The notes under the pieces: generated by a model
The model's input: the letters and a program-made list of their open reading frames with translations, nothing else
Database searches by the model: none
Told to the model about the DNA's origin: nothing
Translations under genes and position numbers: made by a program
Shown: in pieces, positions 10,985-23,785 of the stretch
Position numbering within the stretch: position 1 is the stretch's first letter
Layout: each line of letters starts with the position of its first letter
Source of the DNA: Saxidomus purpurata
Taxonomy: Eukaryota; Mollusca; Bivalvia; Venerida; Veneridae
Assembly (NCBI GenBank): GCA_022818135.1
Contig: JAFMSR010000007.1
Span: forward strand, 8,106,543 to 8,170,542
Length of the DNA stretch: 64,000 nucleotides
Direction: 5' to 3'

Positions 10985-12480
10985 AAGGTAGACATTACTT
11001 GCAGATGACGCCAGGCTCATATACTAGTATTACGGTCACAGAAAATATTTTGAGAAATTTGTAAAGGTTATCAATCACTTTGAAAACTATCTCCGGTTCA
11101 AAATTAAATTTTGATAAAACAACAGTACAAGGCAATGGATCATTAGCACAAACACATATAACCTATAATCTCAATTAAAATATGATATGGACTTCTAACG
11201 CTGAATAATCTTTACAAATGATATAGAGAGAAACTTAATTTAGCCTAAATTGGACAGTTTCAAATATGTTTAAAACAATGGGAACACCGTAAACTCACAC
11301 TCCAAGAAAGGCTAATTGTAATAAAGACTTGTGCTATCCCACAACTTATATATCCACTAACAGTTCTTCAAAACCTACTAGAATATATCATAAATGATAC
11401 CATGGTGACAAACTGATATTTGAATGTAACGTATCAAATAAAGATATTAAACTGAATTTACTCAAGGTAAACAGCTTTCTTTGTGACATAATGACGGCAT
11501 GTTATGACATAAAACATGATGATTGTAAAGTAATCACTTATGTATAACAAGCAGATATTGTGGAATAACTCAAAAATGAAAAAAGTAAAAATGATTATTT
11601 TTCTACAATACATGGTATCAGAAGGGATCTAAATCTTAGGAGCACATTTTTTTACAGAATAAATAAGTTATATTCATTTGAATTTTTCACGTACTTATAA
11701 AACATAAGAAATATTGAATATCTTGAATATGAATATGATAAATTTCTACATTCAATACCCATATCCATGAAAGTAGGCTTAACACAGGAACACACAAATC
11801 AAGAGATACCACGCTTCAACTTCTCTTGAAATGGAAATAAAAAAGAGACTGTTGTTTAACGTACAGCTGAAGTTAAAAGATAAACCTGAAATCAAACCTG
11901 CAGAAAAGTTGAAAAACCTAGTTGACAACAATGCTTTAAACTTGGGAAAAAAATAAACATCCAACCATTCATAACCGCAGTAGATTAAAAAACTATGAAA
12001 TTTTCAGCATACATAATTATGCACTGAGTATAACACATACGCTTCTTATTAAAGGTAGATTCTGTGCGTCTTTTGTAGTTTAAGAGGAGATAATCTTGAA
12101 CACATTTTCTTGAGGTGTAACTGCATCAAAATATTAATGAATAATATACATACATTTCTTACTCAAAAGGGTATACACATTTCTCTCAATTTCGAATTCC
12201 TAACTTTTGTTATTTCGGCCAAGAGCCTAAAATGAACACAATCAATACTATAATACTCTTATTAAAATCTTATATCTTTCAAACTATGCAAAGAAAAGAA
12301 CCACCAGACTTTACCAGTTGTATAAATTATCTAAAATTAAGAGTAAGGCTTGAACAAGAAATCGCAATGACGTATGACAAAAGTAGAATATCAAACATAA
12401 AATGTTCGCTCTTTTGTTTAGTAATGGATGAAGTTTTACTACAAAAACATATTTTTACATATATACTCTTTTGAAAGATA
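10985..12480 (+). mobile_element. Decayed LINE, L1/Tx1-like
   Basis: Frame-hopping translation gives ordered motifs of an L1/Tx1-type reverse transcriptase: LLADDARLI (YADD box) near 10995-11020, VINHFENY then FKINFDKTTVQ near 11068-11130, and HRKLTLQERLIVIKTCAIP followed by QLIYPLTVLQN near 11285-11370. The C-terminal Cys/His region (LEHIFLRCNCIK) is near 12095-12130. The terminal block lies in the open frame 12232-12474 (INTIILLLKSYIFQTMQ, then KLRVRLEQEIAM). The N-terminal half (endonuclease, fingers) is absent or unreadable. Many frameshifts and stops: a dead, 5'-truncated copy. A+T-rich sequence to about 13000 may be its 3' part. Confidence 0.75.
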
Positions 12481-13620
12481 TGTATTTGCATTTTCTAGTT
12501 TCATTTCCTATTCAAACTAAACACATATTTTATTATATCAACTAAAAAAATCCAGTATTATTCAAATACATAAAAAGATAAATAAAATAAGAACAGTTAG
12601 AACAAAACATGGTTAAATTAGTTCTAGTAATGTTTTTTTTTCTTTCAAAAATAAATGCTGGCAATTATGAGATGGAGACATGAGAATACAGTTTGTTTTT
12701 TTCTTTATTTTTTACCCTTTATCTATTCTCTACCTATTTTATTTTTGTCAGAGCATTTAAGATATACCAGAAAATATTGTAAGAACGAGAATGAAAGATA
12801 TTTCTTGTATTTCCCTTTAATTTCCTTTCTATCCTGTTTTGATTATTCTCTTTTACCTATTTCTATGTGTAGTATTCATCAAAACAACCAGAAACCTTTA
12901 CATTATATAAGACTTTTGTTGTACTTATTTTATGGCAAATATTGTGTGCATTCTTGATTGTTATAATTGTTTGCATGGTTCATAAATATAAGGTAATAAA
13001 AATATGAAAACTCACAAACTAAATATCTAAGCTATTACCCCTTTGGTTTTGCTATAAGATGTTAAAAGATCCCCATTCTATAAAGACGTTTGTACTGTCC
13101 TACCGCTGAATTTAGACAGTGACGTAAACATTTGTTTACAAATATATAATAAATGGATACATCAAATTCGATAACAGTTATGTTTTGATACCGCCACTGT
13201 CAGTATATGTAGTGTCATGGTAAAGATTACACAAACAATTATCACACAAAATAAAAGTAAAATATATAAAAAGAAGAAATATAACTTATATAAACAAGTA
13301 AAGCTCTTTTTGTATTTAAAAATGTAACTACTAGTATCAGGATAAGAACATTAAAACGTTCAGCTTCTGCTATTGCACTACAATATAGTTCTGTATTGAT
13401 CAAGATGAGTGAAATACACATATTAAGTCTTGTTTGACTTTAAAATTTAAAACAAAACGTAACGTTACTGTCACATTTATAGTATGGTAAATTTGATACA
13501 ATGATTAAGGAATACAATGAAAATCCAGAGGAAAACATTTGTGTCACAGTTTGTTTATTTTGGTGTATGGTACAGGTAATAATTGTGGGATTACAGTCCA
13601 TGCATGTACAAGCTATGTGA
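12481..13620. other. Possible LINE 3' flank and intergenic DNA
   Basis: AT-rich. The 100-residue open frame 12655-12957 is hydrophobic and low in complexity with no recognised motif; it is most likely chance or LINE-derived. No gene supported. Confidence 0.35.
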
Positions 13621-13631
13621 AAGAGTGTAAG

Positions 13632-13658
13632 CAGAACAGAACAGAACAGAACAGAACA
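13632..13658. repeat. (CAGAA)n short tandem repeat
   Basis: About five copies of the pentamer CAGAA/AGAAC in a row. Confidence 0.85.
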
Positions 13659-13847
13659 TAATTTTATTTACATACGACTTGAACATGTACAGTTCCTCGT
13701 CTGCAATAAACTAGATACAACATGCGCTAATAACAGCGAGAGTGAATTAGAAGAAATGGCATATGCTAATAAATGCTACACATATATATTTTACAAAATT
13801 AATAAACAAAAATTAATAAATAAAAATGTATATTATACAATGTACAA

Positions 13848-14171
13848 TTATAGACTAATTTTGAGGTCAATACATAATTTTGTGGACCTGTTAAAAGTGA
13901 TATTGACCGAGGACGAAGTCCGAGATCAATATCATTTTTTCACAGGTCCGCAAAACTATGTATTGACCGAAACATTAGTCTAAAATTATTATATCGTATA
14001 CCTCATAAAGAGTAGTGAAAATCATGCGAAAATATAACAGAAATGACGTCTTGAAATCCGTGCAGGTCTACACATCATTTTCCAGGTCTACACATACTTT
14101 TGCGGACCCGTCACGTGAGCGCTATCGGCGAATCAGGAGAAAGTATTTATGATAGGTATACGATATAAACC
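13848..14171. mobile_element. Palindromic MITE-like element with outer inverted repeats
   Basis: An inverted repeat centred near 13916 (GGACGAAGTCC) has arms of about 65 bp (13851-13915 and 13917-13985) that pair over AGACTAA, GGTCAATACATA and GGACCTGT. Immediately to the right, 13990-14010 (ATATCGTATACCTCATAAAG) is repeated in reverse complement at 14144-14168, and TTTTGCGGACC recurs near 14100. This reads as one non-autonomous foldback element or two nested copies. The open frame 13756-13983 overlaps it and is not a gene. Confidence 0.65.
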
Positions 14172-17100
14172 TTTATATGACCTGCGTTGAGCAACCGTTT
14201 AGAGAATAACATCCGTATCACCATATGTAATTTTTTGAATCTGTACAAAAATCAGAAGAATATCTAAACCTACCAAGCATTTATTGTAATAATCCTTGCC
14301 AAAAACGAAAATGCAAGGAAATGTTTCAAATAAGCTGCTACATGTGATATTTGTCACTAGGTCAATATCGCTGCCATACTTTGATTATACCTTACCGAAA
14401 CAAAACGTAAGACATGAATTTGGAATTAAATAAAATTGTTCCAATTATTATACTGACCCAATATTACAAATAATGTTAGTGAGAGTGAAATTCAAACATA
14501 GTGTTTGACATAGTACATAGTAACGAGCAGTGCTCCTCGCACACACACCTGAACACCTGTATATTGATAAGTACACTACATGTTATCAATGAACAACACT
14601 ATTTAATTTATCTACTCTTATTTTGAAAGATTTTATATAAAATATGGCCAATTTATTTAAAGTTTTTACATTTGTAGAATTCAGTAACTAAAAATTTGAA
14701 CATACTTGGGTGATTATGATAATATCTTGGAATGAATAGTTGTCTAAGATTTTTGTATGTAGGGCAGATAATAATAAAATGGTTTTCGTCTAAGCACTAA
14801 ATGTGACCTTTTCCTTGGGAGTAGGTGACTGGTTGTTGTACATGACAAACCTCCGTGTTATAGGTAACAATTGTATTAATTATATCAAAATCGGTTCATG
14901 CTTGTAGAGGAAACAGACCCGATATGAAATTGCACCCGGGTCGGACACATTTTGCCACACGAAACTGATCTGAACAAACTTTATAGATGGTGATTGAACA
15001 AGCCTTCCTGTTAAATTATTTGAAAATATGATGAATAGTTTCAGATGAAACGTTAATATAAAAATATGTAGGAAACCTATCCCTGTCCCAGGGAGACCAT
15101 GAGTGTGACGAATTAACACAGCTTGGACTTTTTCGGTGAAAAATCACGATGAAACTATTTGAAAATAAACCAATGTTTTATTAATAGAAGAAAATGTTTC
15201 TCCTGAATGTGTCTTTGTAAAACACGGACGGGGTCAATTTGACCCAAGGAGAATGATTTTTAATTAGCTTGACATGTGTGTACAGTGAGCCACTAGACGC
15301 TGTTTTTTGAAAAAAATACATGACTTATCGGACTTGTTCTATTGGACATAAATATTTTCAAATGTGCAATTGCAACCACAGAAAAGGTCACAACTGTGGC
15401 GGAAGATTACTATCGACACATTTTTGTGAAGGTTGGCTGGAATTACCCAAGTTATTAAGGAAATAGTTATGAACTGATTTGAATCCGTATGGACATAGAC
15501 CAAACGCGTAACACCGTGAAGCTCAAACCTGTGTCGCGGTCTTGCGACACTTGAACAGTATCAGTTTGAATCAACTATACCTTGAAACAAAAAGGACCTG
15601 GTATTTCTTGATAATTAAGTTCTTAGAATTAATAGTGATTTCTACCAAATGATAATACTTATTCCATGTGTTTACTTCTCGCGTGAAATATAAATTACTG
15701 TCGTCATAAACAAATTGAAGTTAATAAAGATATCCAGAATCACATCAAGAAACAAAATTTATATTTTATGAGCAATCCGATATTAGTCTCACTAATTTGT
15801 AAATCCCTAATGCTTTAATGGCATCCAGTCATTTGAGTAAATTAATTGTGCCAGTTTCTTTTGAAATTGTACGTTACTGATTAATGGTGTTCTATTACCA
15901 TCATTCCTTAATGATTCTGTCTTAGTTATTTGGTTCGTCCTCTCTTTAATGGATAGTGGCTGAAAATCCTTTGATTTAATCAGCTTGATAAAATGAGGTG
16001 AGGTGAAATCTTCATCAGGAATCAAATAGATATGACCAGTAAATACGTTATAAAGACTTCCCCTCTGTATTTGGAGCTGCGTTAAGCACGATATATGAAA
16101 TTATAAAGGATTAACCAGACAATCCGACTAAATCACATACCCATTATTCAGTAAATGAAACTTTTAAGCCATTTTGTTTCGAAAAAGATTAGTGCAGCTT
16201 ATAGAATAAGACTATAATGTTAAATTGTATACCGGTAGAGCTATTACAATCCTCTAAGGTGAGAAAATTTGATTTGATTTTAGAAAATATTCTAATGCTG
16301 ATTATGGGAGAAAATGGATAAAAATATTAATACTAAGTATCAATGTACGGTACCTTTTCAGTATAATAATGTAATTCACATTAACCATTAGCCACAAACT
16401 ACTGAAAAATAGTTTAATAAAATAAAACGTTAATGAATGCTGTACTTATTTAGCTAAGAATTAAATTGTAATATAACTTGAAACTAACTTTCATCGGTCA
16501 CGGAAGTGATTTGTAATGATATAAGTCCGTTTTTCAAATGCAATATACTGATTTATGTTTTTTTAAGAAAATGAAACACAAATCATATGAAACGTAAGCG
16601 TAATGTTGTATCGGGTCTGTTTGCGAAACGAAAATATTGAAAGTTTTATTGACGAATCTTCAGTTTGTAAATTGATACAACATTGGAAGTGTAAAGTGAT
16701 ATTACACTTCAAAGAGATCACGCTAATTCTAATAAATCATTTATCACTGATTTTGTGTCCTAGAATAATGAACATTGCCATTTTCATGCAAGCACCAAAC
16801 TTACTGCTCAATTATGAAAATTGTCACTAAATTGTATGTGAATAAATAATGTTTAAACCAAATATATTTAGCCAAAACATTTATTTTGATTTAGATTTTG
16901 AATTTTGTTTCAGGAAACATCTCGCGTTAGACACAATTTATATCATTTTTATGCAAATCGTCATTTACAAATTGGTTTCATTCTGAAATTATTATGCATT
17001 CGGGTAATTATTGCATTGCCAGTGCGATTATCACTCAAATGCACTATTCAGCTATATAATATTCTATAAATGTTTCTCACGGAAAGCAAGTATACACGTT

Positions 17101-17925
17101 AGGCTTGCTGAAAAAATGTGTAAAAAGGTGAGAAAACTACGTTAGATACTTAGATATAGAACAGCAAGATAGTAAGATGCTGAAGATATCTGAAACCAAA
17201 AGCATCTTCAAATATTTATGATAGCTGATCTTTGAATACATCCTCCAATTGTCGTACTCAACTGACATAAAACCAGAGTTTAAAAGAAACGCAAATATGT
17301 TTATATTGCATATCGACAAATAATTAAAATGACACGTAGGCACGGATATCTTTCTGAGAATCGAACAGGTCCATCTCCCAGGAGATATGTAGTGGCGTTA
17401 ATGAAAAGAATGAGAACTATCGTTTATTCAATTGTTGCACCGAAATTGATCACTATGGATAAAAATAGATAATCTATCTAACATGAATGTCTATATCAGA
17501 AATATTTTTTTATTTTTCAAAAATAGATATTTTACACCCCTTTTTGTACACCGAACTCCATATTTTTGTTTGTTTCTGGTAACTGCAATTTGTTAACATT
17601 ACAGTTTATATGTTCAAAATATTTTTCAGTGTACAAAGGCCTATGATAGTATTATGCAATATTATAGATATAGTGATGACTGATGATGTAATGTAAATCT
17701 GACTACCGCAGAAATTCAGTGTATCTCATTCAGTTTAGAATAGCTTAAAACAGCAGTTGAGTTCTTAACACTGTCCTTTTGCATATTGTTTCACTTCAAG
17801 CTTACACGGACACGGTAGTGTAATAACATGATCCGAATAAATGTGTAATTGGGTTGGAATGTATTCATATGAGTCATAGCGACCGACAGTTTTAAAACTG
17901 GCGTTTAATCGTAATTTCAAAACAA
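14172..17925. other. Intergenic, no gene recognised
   Basis: About 3.7 kb of unique-looking AT-rich DNA. Short frames (14880-15119, 15807-16025, 16603-16830, 17137-17343) carry no recognisable domain, no signal of splicing around them and no residue bias of a real protein. I see nothing I can support. Confidence 0.45.
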
Positions 17926-19548
17926 GAGCGCCACGATGGCCCCATAATGCTCACCTGAGTACCAGGGCTTTTACCTAAAGAAGTCACTGGTAGTTAAGGG
18001 AATCACTGGCCACGACAGGAAAGTAAGTGATTGCCAAAGACAACTGTTGCTAGTTGCTATGGACGTCAATGGTTGCCAAGAATGTCACTGGTGGCAGGAT
18101 AATGCTAAAGGTTGTTGAGGAAGTCACTGATTGCTAGTGAACTAAATTGTTGCTAAAGAAGTCAATAAGGAAATCACTTTTTGCTTTGGGAAGTCACTGG
18201 TTGCTAAAAAAGTCACTGGTTTCTAAGAAAGTCACTGGTTGCTAGGGGAAGTCATTGGTTGTTATGGAAGTCACTGGTTCCAAGGGAAGTCATTGGTTGC
18301 TAGAGGAAAGCATTGGTTAGTAAGAAAGTCACTTGTTGCTAAGGAAACAAGTGTTTGCTTGGGAAGTCGCTGGTTGATATAGGATTTCACTGGAAGCTAG
18401 GTTTTTCTTATAACTCTATGCAGACAGGTGATCCTCTAGCGGGTGTGGTCAATTTTGACCCCAGGGGCATGATTTGAACAATTGTTGTAGAGGTCTACTG
18501 GACAATGCTACTACTAGATATTTAAGCTCTTGGCCATGTGGGTTTGGAAAAAAATATGTTTAAGGGTTTTCCTATATAAGTTTAAAACATGTGACCCCAG
18601 TGCAATATTTGAGAACACTTGGTACAGGTCCAATAGAAAATACTACATACTTTAAGATCTAGACCTTGTGGTTTTGCAGAAGAAGATTTTTAAAGTTTTT
18701 CCTATAATTCCTATAACAAGTTACCCCCAGGCAGGGTCAGTTAAAGCCTGGGGGCATAATTTGAACAAACTTGGTAGAGGTCCACTAGACAACGATACAG
18801 ACTAAATATCTAAGCTTTAGGCATTTTGGTTCCTGAGAAGAAGAATTTTAAAGTTGTTCCTATATAAGTCCATATTAAAATCAGTGACACCCTGGATATG
18901 GTCATTTTGGACCCATGGGCGATATCTGAACAACATTGGTAGATATCTACGAGACAATGCTGCCTATTAAATATCTAAGCTCTAGGCCTTGGTGTTTTGG
19001 AGAAGAAGATTTTGTTAGTTTTTCCTATAGAAAATTATGTTAAATCAAGTGTTAAAGTGACCCTCACCCCCCAAAAAAGTCTTGGTAGAGGTTTACTAGG
19101 TAATGCTACATGCTAAATATCTAAGATCTAGGCCTTGTGGTTTCAGAAGAAGATTTCTAACGTTTTCTTCCAATTTGTTGCTTTGGCAACCAGAGTTCTG
19201 CATGGAATGGAATGCTTTGAACAGTTTTGGTAGAGCTTCATGCAAGGGACATCCCTGCCAAATTTCATCAACACTGATTAGGATTAGTGAAGAATAAGTC
19301 CTGGAGGGTAAACATTTTTAAAGCAGGGGCCATAATTCAAGAAGTACTGATCCGATTAAGCCCATAATCCAATTCATCCAGGATCATGTGGCTATAAACA
19401 TTGTGTTCAAGTTTCATTATGCTTGCTTGTAGATGATAGAGTGTAAACAAACTAATTGTGGACGTACGGCGTACAGTGGACGACGCACATTCGACGATCC
19501 TAAAAGCTTACCATGACCACTTCGTGCTTAGGTAAGCTAAAAAGATAC
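17926..19548. repeat. Compound tandem-monomer interspersed repeat
   Basis: The left end reads CAAGAGCGCCACGATGGCCC near 17923-17942; the right end reads GCTTACC...GGTAAGCTAAAAA near 19507-19543. From about 17985 to 18400 there are some 20 degenerate copies of a roughly 20-bp unit, AAGTCACTGGTTGCTAAGG. From about 18420 to 19160 longer monomers (about 150-170 bp) follow, each with GGTAGAGGTCTACTGGACAA, AAATATCTAAGCTCTAGGCC and AGAAGAAGATTTT. I associate these ends with a common bivalve repeat. The frame 19103-19297 is inside it and not a gene. Confidence 0.8.
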
Positions 19549-21106
19549 ATAAATTACGAAAGGAAGTACAAAACGATGAATAGTTTTTGTCGTTGAATTT
19601 ATTAGACTCGTCTCTGAAAGGCTTAGACTGCTCAGCAGAGCTTCGCCGTAGGAGCTTTCTCCACCCTAACTTATAAGTTCAACTACACAAAGCCAGTAAC
19701 CTACTATACTCATTTTTTTCCTCATTCCGCCAGGTATGAATAAATACACGTACATGTATTCATAATGGAAAGGGTGAATGTTCCTTTCATTACAATAATC
19801 GCTTTGATGGATACAATCATTCTTAATGCTGCTGCACATAGTGAACACTGACATTATTTAAGAACAAACTTAAAAATGTCTCTCATAAGCCAGAGGAGTT
19901 GAAATTTAGAATTGTAGAACTGTTCATTTGCTTTAAGAAACAGAAGATGTCTCAAGTCTGCTACAAATAGATGCTACAGTACCTTAGAAAATACAAACAG
20001 AATCGCGGAAGAATTACAAATCCTCGTTTGAATATTTTTGGCATAAATACACTAAAAATGAAACTATTCTAGGTATGTTTTCCACTCAACGTCTGGACTT
20101 GTCGATGTACATAAATGTATGTCTCCCATTTAGAATGTTTAACATGAAATGAAATGAGCATATTTAACATACAATCTCAGCATGCCAATATAGCTTCTTT
20201 TACCATTTTTGAAAGCTTAAAAACTGATAAATGCAATCAACTGCGCCACCTGGACAATATTACTGATGCATGAACACGTCAACTACATGTACTACAAATG
20301 AAGTACAAAGTAATACCACAAAGAAGCTTTGTGATCAACGGTATAAAAAAACATAATCACACTTATTAACACGCGTAAAGAAAAGTTTATGGACATCTGA
20401 GCTTTCAGACCATGCGTTATAATTGCTTGATTAACAGCTAAAGGCTGTGTTCTGCTAAGCAGTCCAATTACTTAATTCTCCTATCTTGTAAATTGGACTT
20501 AAAGCTCTGAAAATGACAAGGTGCCCACTTCCACTGACATTATCTCAATAAATGGCTATGTTCAGCTAAAAGCATTTCGCCCGGAAATCTTTACAGGGAT
20601 ATGTTTCCAGAATCAGACTCCGATGGATGAAATAGAAAATATTCAAATAGAAAAGTAATACGGGATGCAATCACTTTTGAAAGAGATGGGATGAGAACCT
20701 ATAAGCACCACTCTTAAGTATTAAACATACATATATTCTACAGCTTTGCTAGTGCGATTGTGTTTTATACATCTTATAAAACAGAAAAATTTAAACTGTT
20801 TAAAAACAAATAATTTTAAACACATACTTTGGTGTTCGTTATTGTTTTTTCAAAATTTCTGCAGTTTTGTAAGATTTACATTTTTGTTTCATCTTAATTG
20901 TTCATATTAATCTTTTTCCGTCAAACAGTATCTTAAAAACATTGTATGAAATTTTAACTCTTTCCCAATGAATATTTGTCACGGATTCATTGTTTCGAAA
21001 TTGGATTTTACAGTGGTTTATTTGTGTTATTCTAAACAAGACACAACAAACTGGAAAGTAAATCATAAACATTAACTACACAACGGGAAAGTTTGAGGAA
21101 GCAGCA
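19549..21106. other. 5' flank of receptor R2
   Basis: AT-rich intergenic DNA without a supported gene. Candidate TATAAAA near 20775 on the + strand is about 330 bp upstream of the R2 start; in this base composition it is weak evidence. Confidence 0.35.
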
Positions 21107-22204
21107 ATGTTTAATAACACCACGTATAACCAGGCTGTAAACAATAAAACGGATGTTCAGCTGTTGCAGGAACGAATGAATATTGTTCAGATGTTTGTGT
21201 GCCCGACATTACTTTTAATCGGTGTTCTTGGAAATAGCTTTGTCATGCTTACAGTTTCGCAAGCACAATTTCGTCAGATGACGTCACGTTATTTACTGTG
21301 CGCTTTGGCCTTCTCCGATACGCTACTGTTATTTTCAAATCCGTTTAACCAACAGTTCATGCAAAGTGTGTGGAGCCAGGACGTAAGAGCAATTACAAAA
21401 GCCGGGTGCAAGTTCTTCTTTGTCATATATCGTCTAGCGAAAACTACATCTTCCTGGTGCGTCGTTCTGATAGCCATGGAAAGGTTTGTTGCAGTCATTT
21501 TCCCACTGAAAGCAAAGACAATATTAACAAAGAGAGCTATGCTGGTGGCAATTTCTTGCGTATATGCGATTGTTCTCATCATACACGGACTTTGGACATT
21601 TTCAACCGATATTGTCGACGGTGTCTGCAAACCCGATGTTGTCAAGGAAAGCACGAGGAAACTTCACAAAATATTTGTTATAATCGGTTCATCCACCTAT
21701 TCCTTAGTGCCGATGTTCATCCTGCTGACCGTGACACCTCCGATTGTTGTCACACTTATTAAAAGTCACCGCATACAAAGAACGCTCTCACAAGCTACGA
21801 GTGAAAGGTCAATACAAGACATGTCGCGCGTGTCTATAATGTTGATTATGGTTGTCGTTATGTATATAGTCTGGGTCACACCGATAACTCTTGTCCTCAT
21901 TATTACCGTTTGGACAAATCAGCCTATATTTGGATCACAACAGAAGGAAATGATCGTTTTCCAAGGTGTGGCGCTCATTTTCGAGCAGCTTAATCATTCC
22001 TGCAACTTTATCATATACATCATGTTTTCTACACAGTTTCGCAGCCGCTTTTTGCAAATCATACGATGTGAGGGAAAGTGTATTTGTCTCAAGGAAACAT
22101 CGCCAAATCTGACAAGCTTATATTCCGTTGAATCAAATCAGGAAACGAGTGTTTCTAGCATGCTAAACACAAGACAAGTGGACAAACGAGCTTCTAGGTT
22201 TTAA
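21107..22204 (+). CDS. Class A (rhodopsin-like) GPCR, type B paralogue R2
   Basis: Intact 365-residue single-exon receptor. Approximate helices: TM1 29-52 (Asn43 in GNS), TM2 62-85 (Asp71 in LAFSD), TM3 101-124 (Cys101 at its start, ERF 125-127), TM4 144-166, TM5 191-217, TM6 243-266 (WVTP 256-259), TM7 282-307 (Asn296-His-Ser-Cys-Asn300-Phe, Tyr304). ECL2 Cys174 should bond Cys101. Sequons at Asn3, Asn4 and Asn13 in a short N-terminus. The proximal tail has Cys321, Cys325 and Cys327, candidate palmitoylation sites. Unlike the type A members it lacks the C-L-S-D-L-V-P loop and has C-K-P-D-V in ECL2. R4 is its nearest relative (shared QFRQMTSRY and NPFNQQFM). GC content is visibly higher than the flanks, as expected for coding DNA. 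Ligand unknown. Confidence 0.93.
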   Translation: MFNNTTYNQAVNNKTDVQLLQERMNIVQMFVCPTLLLIGVLGNSFVMLTVSQAQFRQMTSRYLLCALAFSDTLLLFSNPFNQQFMQSVWSQDVRAITKAGCKFFFVIYRLAKTTSSWCVVLIAMERFVAVIFPLKAKTILTKRAMLVAISCVYAIVLIIHGLWTFSTDIVDGVCKPDVVKESTRKLHKIFVIIGSSTYSLVPMFILLTVTPPIVVTLIKSHRIQRTLSQATSERSIQDMSRVSIMLIMVVVMYIVWVTPITLVLIITVWTNQPIFGSQQKEMIVFQGVALIFEQLNHSCNFIIYIMFSTQFRSRFLQIIRCEGKCICLKETSPNLTSLYSVESNQETSVSSMLNTRQVDKRASRF

Positions 22205-22708
22205 AGGAAAATAACAACTTATGAAAAGTCATATGTAGCTGTACATGTTAATATCAAAACACGTTTCATCCTAGTGGTATGCCTATTTGACAGTGTCAAC
22301 ACAGCCAAAAAAAGAAGATTTTCATATCAAAGTGACGTTGCTAAAACATATGAATAGTTTCAGCAGTTGTTTAAGGTTAATTTGACTGAGTGGTGTTGTC
22401 GAAAAGATGTATCATAAAGGTTTGCTTTTGTTATGTGAAGTTATTTTGTGCATTACCGTCCCAGGTTCACTTTGAATTTACTGATGTAGTTACATAAATT
22501 TATTGATAGCATAATGATAGAACAATGTTTTTTTTTCACTCTAAAACAATGTTGACACATGCCTTTCTTTCGTATTCAAGTTGTTTCTTCAAGAAAAGGA
22601 GTTGCCAGAAAGCCCATCTTATGTTTTGCTATATCATTTAAAAATACTGCGATTTGTTTCTAATATGTACTGATCGATTTAAAAAGAAAATGTTATGTTT
22701 TTGGTATA

Positions 22709-22714
22709 AATAAA
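22709..22714 (+). terminator. Candidate polyadenylation signal for R2
   Basis: AATAAA about 500 bp after the R2 stop, followed by a T- and G-containing stretch. This gives a plausible 3'UTR length; not proven. Confidence 0.4.
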
Positions 22715-23254
22715 GGTCATTTCTGTTAGTAAGACATCTTTCTTGATAAAATGAGAGCTACTTGTAAATGTGATTCTATGGCTAAAGGTAATTTGGATTT
22801 AAAGTGACATTATGCGCATTCTTTTCAAGTAAAATTCCAGCTTAAATAGGTGTGTGTACAAAAGGGTAGAGGAAATAATAGCTTTTAACCCAATACACCA
22901 AACTCTTCCCGCTACCAGTATGAAAATATAACTTTCAAAATATTGATTTTCTTATTTTGACTGGGAGAGTCAACTTAAGAAAAAAACAACTGCATGCAGG
23001 AGTTGCTTCCCTTCCACTGCCGAAATCTCTACTAACGACAACGACACAATCAACTATCATTTTATCAGTCCGATCCTTTTATTTCTAAAGCACCAACTTC
23101 AAATACGAATGCGGCATTATCATTAATTTAACACATTTAAATGCACAGGAACCAAAAATTGCTTTTATAAAACTGTCACCAAAAAAACACTATGTGCAGT
23201 AAGATGCGCATAATGTCACTTTGATTATTTAATTATATTCTTATTTGATTTATA
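22715..23254. other. Intergenic, no gene recognised
   Basis: AT-rich. TTAAAGTGACATTATGCGCAT near 22800 recurs in inverted orientation near 23201-23221 (ATGCGCATAATGTCACTTTGA). The two are about 400 bp apart and may be terminal inverted repeats of a small element. Confidence 0.45.
22797..23223. mobile_element. Possible MITE with short terminal inverted repeats
   Basis: AAAGTGACATTATGCGCAT at about 22800-22818 is matched by its exact reverse complement ATGCGCATAATGTCACTTT at about 23203-23221. The enclosed DNA of about 380 bp is non-coding. A 19-bp perfect inverted repeat at this spacing is unlikely by chance and fits a DNA-transposon derivative; no target duplication was established. Confidence 0.6.
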
Positions 23255-23785
23255 CCTACATGAAGTAATTTGACTTTGAGTATGTATAATTTTATCCTGT
23301 TCTGTATTGTTTTGTAGTTTCATTTATACATTAAGTAATTTGAATTTTAGTATGTATATATAATGTTCTATATTTGCATGTTGTTTTATTTCTACGTGAA
23401 GTTATATGACTTTGAGTATGTATATATCCTGTCCTTTATGGATTCGTTTTTTCATTTCTTAAAGGTATATTTGATTTTCAATACTTCTAGATAGTTTTCT
23501 TTAATATTGTCTTTGGAATACTCCTGCGTGAAATGATTTGAATGTCAATATTTATTTAACGTTTTTAGTTTTATTACAGTACTACATGAAGTAATTTGAT
23601 TTGAATATTCTTATTTGCAGTTTCATTTGTACATGAATCAATTTTAAATTATGCTTCATAAAACATTTTAAAAATAAAGTTCCAATTCTACATGAAATTA
23701 GAGTATTAAGTTTAAATATAACTTCTTCAAATTGATTTGCAATTTCATTTATACTTGAGGTAATTTGAAGTTCAATACATTATGC
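23255..23785. repeat. Decayed tandem repeat, about 60-66 bp period
   Basis: Degenerate units begin with TACATGAAGTAATTTGA followed by TTTGAGTATGTATA and end in TTTCATTTATA. Starts are near 23258, 23328, 23391, 23523 (after a skipped unit), 23580, 23629, 23688 and 23750. The divergence implies an old satellite-like array about 1 kb downstream of R2. Confidence 0.65.

Noticed and set aside
12655..12957. 100-residue hydrophobic frame
   Set aside because: AT-driven Phe/Leu/Tyr composition, no motif; it lies in the likely LINE 3' region.
21289..21762. Open frames of 121 and 130 residues inside R2
   Set aside because: Antisense and out-of-frame shadows of the GPCR; no domain.
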